Shown here: one piece after another, positions 16,020 to 23,866 of the stretch
Layout of the letters: the number at the start of each line of letters is the position of its first letter
Numbering within the stretch: position 1 is the first letter of the stretch
NCBI GenBank assembly: GCA_020638905.1
Contig: JACKHP010000003.1
Coordinates: 186,001 to 250,000 of the forward strand
Reading direction: 5' to 3'
DNA: 64,000 nt
Source of the DNA: Planctomycetota bacterium
GTDB taxonomy: Bacteria; Planctomycetota; B15-G4
Translations under genes and position numbers: made by a program
The notes under the pieces: model-generated
The model's database searches: none
The model's input: the letters and a program-made list of their open reading frames with translations, nothing else
What the model was told of the DNA's origin: nothing

Positions 16020-16789
16020 GACGCGACCTCCACGGGCTCGCGCTCGACGCGCTCCGCGGCCGCGCTCGGCGCGCCGCCCAGCGTGATGCGGCGGAAGAAG
16101 GCCTCGAGTCCGCCGTCGCCGGACGACAGCTCGGCCGGCGTGCCGTCGGCCAGCAGGCGCCCGTCGGAGATGATGATCGCGCGCGTGCAGACCGCGTCGA
16201 CCTCCTCGAGGATGTGCGTCGAGAGCACGATCACCTTGTCCTTCGCCATCGAGCGGATGAGCTGACGCACCTCGTGCTTCTGGTTCGGGTCGAGGCCGTC
16301 GGTGGGCTCGTCGAGGATCAGCACCGCCGGGTCGTGGAGGATCGCGGCGGCCAGTCCCACGCGGCGCTTGAAGCCCTTGCTGAGCGTCTCGATGCGCTGC
16401 CCGAGCACGCTCTCGAGCTGGGCGCGGTGCGCCGCGAGCTCGACCTTGCGCGCGCGTTCGGCGCCGCCGAAGCCGCGCACCTCGGCCACGAAGTCGAGGA
16501 ACGAGGCCGGCGTCATCTCGCCGTACGCCGGCGCGCCCTCGGGCAGGTAGCCGATGGCGCGCTTGACCTCGCGCGGCTCCTCGCGCACGTCGTGGCCGCA
16601 GACGAGCGCCGTCCCGCTCGTGGGCTCGAGGAAGCCCGCCACCATCTTCATCGTGGTGGACTTGCCGGCGCCGTTGGGCCCGAGGAATCCGAGCACCTCG
16701 CCCTGCTCGACGCGGAACGACACGTCACGCACGGCGTGGATGGGCCCGAAGGACTTGGTGAGTTGACGGATGTCGACCGAGGCCGTCAT
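16016..16789 (-). CDS. ABC transporter ATP-binding protein, GldA-like
   Basis: ATG 16789 gives 257 residues, with GAGGAGAG about 9 bases upstream. All nucleotide-binding motifs are intact: Walker A GFLGPNGAGKSTTMKM (about residues 35-50), Q-loop IGYLPEGAPAYGEM, signature LSKGFKRRVGLA, Walker B AVLILDEPTDGLDPNQ and switch histidine VIVLSTHILEEV. It powers the membrane permease encoded immediately downstream. This is the first gene of a four-gene operon (ATPase, permease, GldG-like, DUF4340). The C-terminal extension after residue 220 is Ala/Glu-rich, as often seen in this subfamily. Confidence 0.92.
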   Translation of the reverse strand: MTASVDIRQLTKSFGPIHAVRDVSFRVEQGEVLGFLGPNGAGKSTTMKMVAGFLEPTSGTALVCGHDVREEPREVKRAIGYLPEGAPAYGEMTPASFLDFVAEVRGFGGAERARKVELAAHRAQLESVLGQRIETLSKGFKRRVGLAAAILHDPAVLILDEPTDGLDPNQKHEVRQLIRSMAKDKVIVLSTHILEEVDAVCTRAIIISDGRLLADGTPAELSSGDGGLEAFFRRITLGGAPSAAAERVEREPVEVAS

Positions 16790-16818
16790 GGGGATCCGCT
16801 CTCCTCGAAGGACGTCGT

Positions 16819-16830
16819 GCGTTCGAACGC
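16819..16830. promoter_or_regulatory. 12-bp perfect palindrome in divergent promoter region
   Basis: GCGTTCGAACGC is a perfect palindrome 29 bases upstream of the ABC operon start and in the 222-base divergent region shared with the oxidase gene at 17012. It could be an operator, but only one copy is seen. Confidence 0.3.
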
Positions 16831-17011
16831 TGCGATCGTGGGACGGGCCCGCCAGGCCGCGCCCCCCGGGCGGCACCCGGCCGGGAGCCTGGACGGCCCC
16901 GCGGCCGGAACACCGGCCCGAGGTTCCCGCCTACGTCCTGGGCGGCGGGAGTGTGGGATGGTACCGATGGTGTCGCGCCGGGGCACCCCGGGCCGCACCC
17001 GGGAGGGTCCC

Positions 17012-18247
17012 ATGAGCCGTCGCGTCGATCTCGTCGTGGTGGGCGCCGGTGTCGTCGGACTCGCCACGGCCCGGGCGCTGCACGCGCGCCGTCCCGAGGC
17101 GTCGCTGCTCGTGCTCGAGGCCGAGGGCGCCGTGGGACGGCACCAGACCGGGCACAACAGCGGAGTGGTCCACGCGGGGCTGTACTACGAGCCGGGCTCG
17201 CTCAAGGCTCGCCTGTGCCGCGCCGGACGGGCCGCGCTGCTCGAGCTGTGCGCGGCGCGCGACGTCCCGCACGAGGTCTGCGGCAAGCTCGTGGTGGCCT
17301 GCGACGACGTCGAGCACGCGCGCCTCGACGCGCTCGAGGCGCGCGGCCGCGCGAACGGACTCGTCGGACTGGAACGCCTCGACGCGCGGCAGCTCGGCGA
17401 GCGCGAGCCGCACGTGCGCGGGGTCGCGGCGCTGTTCGTCCCCGAGACCGGCATCGTCGACTTCGGCGCGGTGGCGCGCGCGCTGGCCGACGAGCTGCGG
17501 ACGGCCGGCGTCGAGGTGCGCACCGACGCCGCCCTGCTCGGACTCGCCGGCGCGGACGGCGCGGCGGGCACGCGTCCGGGGCCGCTGCGCCTGGCGACCA
17601 CGGCGGGCGAGATCGAGGCCGGGTTCGTGGTGGCCTGCGCGGGCCTGCAGGCCGACCGCGTCGCGCGCGGACTGGGCGCCGATCCGGGCGCGACGATCGT
17701 GCCCTTCCGCGGGGAGTACAAGCGCCTCGTGCCGGCACGGCGCGGGCTCGTGCGACGCCACCTGATCTATCCGGTCCCCGACCCGGCGTACCCGTTCCTG
17801 GGCGTGCACTTCACGCGCACCGTGGGCGGCGAGGTCGAGATCGGTCCCGACGCGGTGCTCGCGCTCTCGCGCCACGGCTACCGCAAGGGCGACGTCGACC
17901 GCGAGGACGTGCTCGAGATGCTGAAGAGCGGCGGCGTGCGACGCATGCTGCTGCAGCGCTGGCGCCGCGGGCTCTCCGAGCTGCTGCGCGCGCGCAGCCG
18001 CGGACTCTCGCTGGCGGCCATGCGCCGGCTGGTGCCCGAGCTGCGTGACGGCGACGTCGAGCCCGCGCGCTGCGGCGTGCGCGCCCAGGCCGTGCGTCCC
18101 GACGGGACGCTCATCGACGACTTCCACATGGTGCGCGGACCGCGCTCGCTGCACGTGCTCAACGCCCCCTCTCCGGCGGCCACCGCGAGCCTGGCCATCG
18201 GCGGGCACGTGGCCGAGCAGGCCCTCGACGACATCCCGCCGAACTGA
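17012..18247 (+). CDS. lhgO: L-2-hydroxyglutarate oxidase (LhgO)
   Basis: The 411-residue FAD-dependent oxidoreductase starts at ATG 17012, 3 bases after GGGAGGGT. The dinucleotide-binding motif is VVVGAGVVGLATARAL (residues 8-23). The family-specific GRHQTGHNSGVVHAGLYYEP follows at about residue 45-65, and PFRGEYKRL and the C-terminal NAPSPAATASLAIG match LhgO/L2HGDH. The enzyme oxidises L-2-hydroxyglutarate to 2-oxoglutarate, feeding electrons to the membrane quinone pool. In bacteria it serves glutarate/lysine catabolism or metabolite repair. It stands alone here, divergent from the ABC operon, so repair is the simpler reading. Length is typical (about 400). Confidence 0.9.
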   Translation: MSRRVDLVVVGAGVVGLATARALHARRPEASLLVLEAEGAVGRHQTGHNSGVVHAGLYYEPGSLKARLCRAGRAALLELCAARDVPHEVCGKLVVACDDVEHARLDALEARGRANGLVGLERLDARQLGEREPHVRGVAALFVPETGIVDFGAVARALADELRTAGVEVRTDAALLGLAGADGAAGTRPGPLRLATTAGEIEAGFVVACAGLQADRVARGLGADPGATIVPFRGEYKRLVPARRGLVRRHLIYPVPDPAYPFLGVHFTRTVGGEVEIGPDAVLALSRHGYRKGDVDREDVLEMLKSGGVRRMLLQRWRRGLSELLRARSRGLSLAAMRRLVPELRDGDVEPARCGVRAQAVRPDGTLIDDFHMVRGPRSLHVLNAPSPAATASLAIGGHVAEQALDDIPPN

Positions 18248-18273
18248 GCGCCCACGCGCGCCCCGATCGCGGA

Positions 18274-18279
18274 TATCCT
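18274..18279 (+). promoter_or_regulatory. putative -10 element (TATCCT)
   Basis: TATCCT, 85 bases upstream of the secreted-protein gene at 18365. It fits the recurring TAnnnT hexamer. Confidence 0.4.
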
Positions 18280-18364
18280 CGACACGCTCCGCCGACGAGC
18301 GCGCGGGACCCGACACGTGCCGGCGTCCCTCGATCTCCTCGTCCCCCACCCGTGAGTCCCACCG

Positions 18365-19333
18365 ATGCGTCACCTCGCGCTGCTCGCCGCCGTCCTGCTC
18401 TTCCTGCTGCCCACCGACGCGCGCGCCAACGGCACCGTCGACACCTTCACCGGAGCGAGCAACCCCAGCGGCTGGACGTGGGGTCCGCCCAGCCAGTTCC
18501 CGCCCGGCGGCGGCAACCCGGGGTCGTTCCTGCGCAGCCAGCCCGACACGTTCGCCCCGCAGCTGCACACGACCGTGGCGGGCTCGCCCTTCCACGGCGA
18601 CTGGCGCGCGATGCAGGTGTCGTCCGTCGGCGTCGACCTGCGCACGATCTCGACGCAGTTCGCCTTCCAGCGTGAATGCACGCTCATCCTCACCTCGGGC
18701 AGCGGTTGCCAGGTGTACTTCCTGGGCACCGACTTCGTGCCCCAGGTGGCCGAGGGATGGAAGTCGTTCGACTTCGCCGTCGACGCCGCGTCGACCACGC
18801 TGCCCGCCGGCTGGTCCGTGCTGAACCCGTGCGGCAGCGACGACCAGACCTGGAACACGGTCATCACCGACGTGACCGAGGTGCGCTTCTTCTACGGCGA
18901 CCCCACCTTCTTCTTCATCTTCGACATCTGGGACGTGGGCGCCGACAACCCGCGCCTCGAGTGCGGCTCCCCGTTCACCGACCTCGGCCACGGCCTCGCC
19001 GGCACGAACGGCGTCCCGACGCTCACGGGCACGGGCACGCTCGCCGCGGGCAGCCCCACCACGCTCGCGCTCGACGGCGCGCTCGGGAGCTCGACGACGT
19101 ACTTCGTGCTCGGCGCGAGCCTGCTGTCGGCCCCGTTCAAGGGCGGCGTGCTCGTGCCGTCGCCCGACGTCGTCATCCCCGTGCCGACCTCGCCGAGCGG
19201 CGAGCTCGACCTCGCGTTCGCGTGGCCCGTCCTCGCGCCCGGCACGACGATCGCGTTCCAGCACTGGATCGCCGACGGCGCCGGACCCGCGGGATTCGCC
19301 GCCAGCAATGGACTGCTCGCGACGCAGCCGTAG
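18365..19333 (+). CDS. secreted laminin-B-like protein with shared C-terminal domain
   Basis: This 322-residue protein starts at ATG 18365. Residues 1-21 (MRHLALLAAVLLFLLPTDARA) are a cleavable signal peptide. Residues about 22-200 resemble a laminin B (domain IV) jelly-roll: an opening DTFTGASNPSGWTWG, a central FHGDWRAMQVSSVGVDL, a YFLGTDF strand and a closing VRFFYGDPTFFFIFDIWDVG, with a few Cys that could pair. Residues about 205-322 are the C-terminal domain shared by six proteins here, from DLGHGLAGTNGVPTLTG through SAPFKGGVLVPSPDV to the tail ASNGLLATQP. It is the first of four consecutive genes with that domain. The role is presumably extracellular binding or matrix formation. Confidence 0.8.
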   Translation: MRHLALLAAVLLFLLPTDARANGTVDTFTGASNPSGWTWGPPSQFPPGGGNPGSFLRSQPDTFAPQLHTTVAGSPFHGDWRAMQVSSVGVDLRTISTQFAFQRECTLILTSGSGCQVYFLGTDFVPQVAEGWKSFDFAVDAASTTLPAGWSVLNPCGSDDQTWNTVITDVTEVRFFYGDPTFFFIFDIWDVGADNPRLECGSPFTDLGHGLAGTNGVPTLTGTGTLAAGSPTTLALDGALGSSTTYFVLGASLLSAPFKGGVLVPSPDVVIPVPTSPSGELDLAFAWPVLAPGTTIAFQHWIADGAGPAGFAASNGLLATQP

Positions 19334-19347
19334 TCGGCCGCGCGGGG

Positions 19348-19353
19348 TAGACT
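19348..19353 (+). promoter_or_regulatory. putative -10 element (TAGACT)
   Basis: TAGACT, 61 bases upstream of the GTG start at 19415 and 15 bases after the previous gene, suggesting that these tandem genes have separate promoters. Confidence 0.4.
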
Positions 19354-19414
19354 CAGCCTCCCGGCGCACGCCCGAAGCTCGCCGGCCACCCCTGCTCCAC
19401 ACCGAGGACCTGCC

Positions 19415-21055
19415 GTGCCGGCCTCCTGGGCGATCGGCCTCGCCCTGCTCGCCACCGTGCCGCCGCCTTCGGGCGATCCGTCCGCGACGGTCGTCGTGCC
19501 GCTCGTGCTCGAAGGCGACCTCGTGCCCGGTGTCGGACGGGTGACGACCGTCGCCGCGGTGGCGGTGAACGACGCGGGGCACTGGCTGGTCGAGGTCGAC
19601 ACCGACCATCCCGACACGACGCGCGACGGCGTGTTGCTCGAGGACGGCGTGGTGCTGCTGCGCGAAGGCGACGTGCTCGTCGCGCCGGCCGGCGCGACGG
19701 TGGCCGGCTTCGGACCCGTGGCGCGCGCCTTCGCGTCCGACGGCAGCGTCGGACTCAACCTCCTGCTGGGCGGTGCGGTCTCGCTCGGCGACGACAGCGG
19801 GCTGTTCGTCGACGGCGCGCTCGTCGTGCAGGAGGGCGCGCTCGTGGGCGCCGCCGGCCTCTCCTCCGGCACGACCTGGAAGACCTTCTCGGCCGTGCAC
19901 TGGAACGACGCGCACGAGATGCTCGTCGTCGGCACGGTCGACGACCCGCTGCTCCCGTCGAGCAACGACCGCGCGCTCGTGCGCCTGCAACTCGGTCCCT
20001 CGGGATCGATCACCTCGGCGGTCTCGGTCGTGGCCGAGGGCGACCTGCTGCCGGGCGAGAGCGAGGCGGTGGCCGACCTCGAGACCGACGTGCACTCGCT
20101 CGCGCTCGACCGCGACGGACACACGCTCGCGCTCGTCGACCTGACCGGCGACCCGTCCAAGGACCACGCCCTGTTCCTCGACGACACGCTGCTGGCCCAG
20201 GAGGGCTCGCCGTCGCCCGTGGCCGGACGCACCTGGAGCTCGCTCGCGAACGCGCACGTCGACCTGGCGAGCGGCGCCCGCTGGACGATGAGCGCGAAGC
20301 TCTCCGGCGACCCGGCCAGCGACCTGCTGCTCGTGAAGGACGGCGCCGCGTTCGTGCAGGAGGGCGACGCGCCGGCGTTCCTGGGCGGCTTCCACGTGAC
20401 CGACCTGGGCTCGTCGGGCGCGTCGGGCCCCGTGTTCCGCGGCGAGAACGGCACGCTGCTCTGGTCGGCGCGCTGGGACGACCCCACGCCCGGTCGAGGC
20501 AAGGGACTGCTGCTCGACGACCGGCTGCTCGTCGAGACCGGCGTGAGCCAGGTCGGCGGCGTCCTGCTGACCGACGTCTTCGCGGTCACCGAGGGCTACG
20601 TGCTCTCGCGCGACGGACGCTGGGTGGTCTTCGAAGGACGCCTCGCCGACGGACGCAGCGGCGCCTTCCTGGTCTACGCCAGCGCGTGGGAAGACCTGGG
20701 CCACGGCCTCGCCGGCACCGGCGGCAAGATCCCGCAGCTCGTCGGCCAGGGCGACCTCGCGGGCGGCAGCGAGACCACGCTCCTGCTCAGCGACGCGCTG
20801 CCGAACTCGTCCACGAACCTGGTCATCGGCATCACGCAACTCGGCGTACCGTTCAAGGGCGGCACGATGGTCCCCGACGCCGACCTGCTCGTGCTCGGCA
20901 TCCCGCTCGACGCGCAGGGCGCGCTCACGGTCAGCTTCCCGTTCCCCGGCGGCACGCCCGCCGGCGTGCCGCTCTGGTGGCAGTCCTGGACGGTCGACCC
21001 GCAGACTCCCAAGGGCCTGTCGGCCAGCAACGCGCTGAAGTCGACCACGCCCTGA
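19415..21055 (+). CDS. secreted propeller-like protein with shared C-terminal domain
   Basis: A GTG start at 19415 follows GAGG by 7 bases and gives 546 residues. The N-terminus (MPASWAIGLALLATVPPPSG) is a weak signal peptide. Residues about 25-425 contain degenerate repeats in which a short strand carrying LF-x-D-x-x-L-x-x-QEG recurs (GLFVDGALVVQEG, ALFLDDTLLAQEG, GLLLDDRLLVETG), each followed by a glycine turn, suggesting a beta-propeller. Residues about 428-546 are the shared domain (DLGHGLAGTGGKIPQLVG, GVPFKGGTMVPDADL, tail ASNALKSTTP). It is a full-length paralogue of 23867-25810 in all but the extreme N-terminus. No catalytic residues are evident. Confidence 0.8.
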   Translation: MPASWAIGLALLATVPPPSGDPSATVVVPLVLEGDLVPGVGRVTTVAAVAVNDAGHWLVEVDTDHPDTTRDGVLLEDGVVLLREGDVLVAPAGATVAGFGPVARAFASDGSVGLNLLLGGAVSLGDDSGLFVDGALVVQEGALVGAAGLSSGTTWKTFSAVHWNDAHEMLVVGTVDDPLLPSSNDRALVRLQLGPSGSITSAVSVVAEGDLLPGESEAVADLETDVHSLALDRDGHTLALVDLTGDPSKDHALFLDDTLLAQEGSPSPVAGRTWSSLANAHVDLASGARWTMSAKLSGDPASDLLLVKDGAAFVQEGDAPAFLGGFHVTDLGSSGASGPVFRGENGTLLWSARWDDPTPGRGKGLLLDDRLLVETGVSQVGGVLLTDVFAVTEGYVLSRDGRWVVFEGRLADGRSGAFLVYASAWEDLGHGLAGTGGKIPQLVGQGDLAGGSETTLLLSDALPNSSTNLVIGITQLGVPFKGGTMVPDADLLVLGIPLDAQGALTVSFPFPGGTPAGVPLWWQSWTVDPQTPKGLSASNALKSTTP

Positions 21056-21130
21056 GGCACCGTCCACGCAGGCGGCCTCCGGCGTTGGGCGGCGACCCGC
21101 TGCTCTCCCGCCCCTTCCTCGAGCCACGCC

Positions 21131-23665
21131 ATGACGCCCGCCCGGCTGCTCCTCGCATCGCTCGTCCTGTCCTCCGCGGCACTCGCCGGCGAGCCGCCTG
21201 CGCCCGCCTTCGTGCCGCTCGGCGTGCGGCCCGACGTGCAGGGCCTCGGAGACGTCGACGGCGACGGGCACCTCGACCTCGTGGCCGCGCGTGCGACCGA
21301 GATCGGCGCGAACCTCGGCGACGGCCTTGGCGGCTTCGCGCCGACGGTCGTCACGTCGACGCCGACCTCGCAGGTCGAGGGCCTGCGGCTGGCCGACTTC
21401 GACGGCGACGGCGCACAAGACGTGCTCCTGTGGTGGCAGCAGGACGTCCGCGTGCACCTCGCGTCCGGCGACGGGAGCTTCGGACCGCCGATCGCGGTCG
21501 ACGGCGCGACGTGGGTGAGCGACCTCGACGTCGGCGACGTCGACGCCGACGGGACGCCCGACCTGCTCACCGTCTCGGGTGACACACTGAGCGTCCGCCG
21601 CGGGCTCGGCGACGGGACGTTCGCGCCGCCGGTCACGCTCGTGGCGCCGGGCGACGTCAAGGAGGTCGACGCCGGCGACGTCGACGGCGACGGGCGCGCC
21701 GACGTCGTGCTGCGCACCGACCAGGGCTGCGCCATCCCGTGGAACTGCAGGTTCGTGGCCTGCGCGCTCTCCACGCCCGACGGGAGCCCGGGCGCGCTGC
21801 ACGAGGTGTTCCGCGGAGCCGTCGATGCGGTCGCGGTGCACGACGTCGACGGCGACGGACGCGCGGACGTCGTCGTCAGGCGCGACGACGTCACGGTCCA
21901 AAACGACGACGTCCTGCTGCTCAAGCGCTCGCTCGGCGGCGGGACGTTCAGCCCGCCGGTCCTGGTGTACGACGCCGGCCTGCCGATCGAGCAGGCCACC
22001 TTCGTCGACGAGGACCGCGACGGCCTCGTCGACCTGCTCGTCCCCCAGGGCACCTCGTCCTTCCAGCTCGTGCTGCGCCAGACGAGTCTCGGGACGTTCC
22101 TCGCCGACCCGCCGTACAGCTTCGCCACCCCGCTCGAACGCATCCTCGCCGGCGACGTCGACGAGGATGGCTCGCCTGACCGCGTCGTCTTCCTCGAGCG
22201 CACCGCGCAGGCCGCCTACGTCATGCTTGGCGACGGACACGGCGTGCCGAGCGCGTGCTGGCCCGACCATCCGGCCAGCGCGATCGCAGTGGCCGACGTC
22301 GACCTCGACGGACGCACCGACATCGTGACCCCCTACGGCATCGCGTTCGGCCGCAGCGGCGGGCGCATCGGAGTGTTCGCACCGCTCGAACTGCCGCCGG
22401 CGACGGGCTGGCTGCGGGTGGCCGACATGGACGGCGACGCCGTCCCCGACCTCGTGAGCGCGCCGTACCTGCTCTTCGGTCCGACCGGCGGCGCGATCGC
22501 CGTCGAACTCGCGTCGCACCCCGGCTCCTTCTCGCCCGACCCGTCGCCGCTCCTGGCGCCCGCCGACACGTCGATCGTGGGAGCCGAGCTGGGTGACCTC
22601 GACGGCGATGGCGACGCCGACGTGGTGCGCGCGACGCTGCGCGAGTCCGACGACCTCCAGCGGCTCGGCACGGCGCTCAACGACGGCCACGGCGAGCTCG
22701 CGCTCGCGACGGAGGTCGACCTGCCCACGTCCGGCGCGCCGAACGCCATCATCACGGTGCGGCTCGGCGACCTCGATCTCGACGGCGACCTCGACGCCCT
22801 CGTCGGCGCGGGCTCGAGCACGCTGACGCTCTCGGCACTCAACGACGGGACGGGTGCCTTCCCGACGATCGAGCACGTGACGACCGAATTCACCGTAGAG
22901 CAGGACCTCGCGCTGGGCGACGCCGACGAGGACGGACTGCCCGACCTGCTCACGATCACGACGCCGATCGGCTTCCCGCAGGGCACGGGGTTGCGCTTCC
23001 GCGCCGGACTCGGCGACGGCACGTTCGGGCCGGGCGTCGTGTCGTCCGACGCGAGCGCGAACGTCGGCGGGGCCTTCGGCCTCGAGGTCGCGGACGTCGA
23101 CGATGACGGGCACCTCGACGCGGTCGCGACCGGTGCCGGACTGCTGCTCTTCCGCGGCGACGGGACGGGCGCGTTCCTTGGCACGAAGCTCATGGCCAAG
23201 CTGGGCGCGACGCTCTACGCGGAGCGCTCGCAACTGGGCGACGTCGACGACGACGGCGCGCTCGACGTCGTCCATGTCGGGGCGACGCCGCTCGTCGTGC
23301 ACGGCAAGGGCCCGTGGACACCGCTCGGCGCGTCGCTGGCCGGCGCGCAGGGACGGTCGCGCCTCACCGGCGCCGGCCCTCTCACGGCCGGATCGCAGGT
23401 CGAACTGCTCGTCGAGCTCGCGCGCCCGGACGCCCAGGGCGTGCTCGTGCTCGGGCTGCAGGAGCTCGACGCGCCCTTCCACGGCGGGCTGCTCGTGCCC
23501 TTCCCCGATGCACTCGTGCCGCTGGCGTGCGACGCCGACGGCGAGGGCCTGTTCGCGACGACCTGGCCGACCGGCATCCCGGGCGGGATGTCGCTCTGGG
23601 CGCAGTGCTGGTTCCCCGGACCGACGTTCTCGTCCACGACCGCGGTGGTCGGCACGACTCCCTGA
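21131..23665 (+). CDS. secreted FG-GAP/VCBS repeat protein with shared C-terminal domain
   Basis: The 844-residue protein starts at ATG 21131. Residues 1-19 (MTPARLLLASLVLSSAALA) are a signal peptide. There are a dozen or so copies of the FG-GAP calcium-binding loop D-x-D-G-D-G-x-x-D, such as LGDVDGDGHLDLVAAR, LADFDGDGAQDVLLW, GDVDADGTPDLLTV and VHDVDGDGRADVVVR, spaced roughly 45-60 residues. They build one or more seven-bladed propellers. Residues about 728-844 are a diverged copy of the shared C-terminal domain (SLAGAQGRSRLTGAG, DAPFHGGLLVPFPDAL, tail VVGTTP), in which PFKGG has become PFHGG. It sits between the two paralogous propeller-like genes. The role is probably extracellular adhesion or binding. 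Confidence 0.85.
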   Translation: MTPARLLLASLVLSSAALAGEPPAPAFVPLGVRPDVQGLGDVDGDGHLDLVAARATEIGANLGDGLGGFAPTVVTSTPTSQVEGLRLADFDGDGAQDVLLWWQQDVRVHLASGDGSFGPPIAVDGATWVSDLDVGDVDADGTPDLLTVSGDTLSVRRGLGDGTFAPPVTLVAPGDVKEVDAGDVDGDGRADVVLRTDQGCAIPWNCRFVACALSTPDGSPGALHEVFRGAVDAVAVHDVDGDGRADVVVRRDDVTVQNDDVLLLKRSLGGGTFSPPVLVYDAGLPIEQATFVDEDRDGLVDLLVPQGTSSFQLVLRQTSLGTFLADPPYSFATPLERILAGDVDEDGSPDRVVFLERTAQAAYVMLGDGHGVPSACWPDHPASAIAVADVDLDGRTDIVTPYGIAFGRSGGRIGVFAPLELPPATGWLRVADMDGDAVPDLVSAPYLLFGPTGGAIAVELASHPGSFSPDPSPLLAPADTSIVGAELGDLDGDGDADVVRATLRESDDLQRLGTALNDGHGELALATEVDLPTSGAPNAIITVRLGDLDLDGDLDALVGAGSSTLTLSALNDGTGAFPTIEHVTTEFTVEQDLALGDADEDGLPDLLTITTPIGFPQGTGLRFRAGLGDGTFGPGVVSSDASANVGGAFGLEVADVDDDGHLDAVATGAGLLLFRGDGTGAFLGTKLMAKLGATLYAERSQLGDVDDDGALDVVHVGATPLVVHGKGPWTPLGASLAGAQGRSRLTGAGPLTAGSQVELLVELARPDAQGVLVLGLQELDAPFHGGLLVPFPDALVPLACDADGEGLFATTWPTGIPGGMSLWAQCWFPGPTFSSTTAVVGTTP

Positions 23666-23674
23666 GCGCGCAGT

Positions 23675-23722
23675 CCGTCGTCGACACGCGACGGGCCCTG
23701 GCATCCCGCCGCCCGGGCGGCG
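23675..23722 (+). terminator. two hairpins after the FG-GAP gene
   Basis: Ten bases after the stop, CCGTCG and CGACGG (23675-23694) can pair around 8 bases. Then CGCCGCCCGGGCGGCG (23707-23722) is a perfect 16-bp palindrome. No T-run follows, as is usual in such GC-rich genomes. They probably end the FG-GAP transcript before the next gene at 23867. Confidence 0.4.
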
Positions 23723-23866
23723 ACCGGCCGCACGCGAATCGGACCTTTCGCGGCCCACGCGGCGCGCATCCCGGTCCATGATGGAGCCCCCGCCGGACGG
23801 GCGGGTGGGACGTCGCGCGCGCAGGGGCGCACGCGATCCCAGGGCAAACCTCACCGGAGACACCCC

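Noticed and set aside
21230..23300. CRISPR-like or satellite repeat in the FG-GAP gene
   Set aside because: The repeats are degenerate, in frame and encode DVDGDG calcium loops with variable spacing; they are protein repeats, not a CRISPR array.
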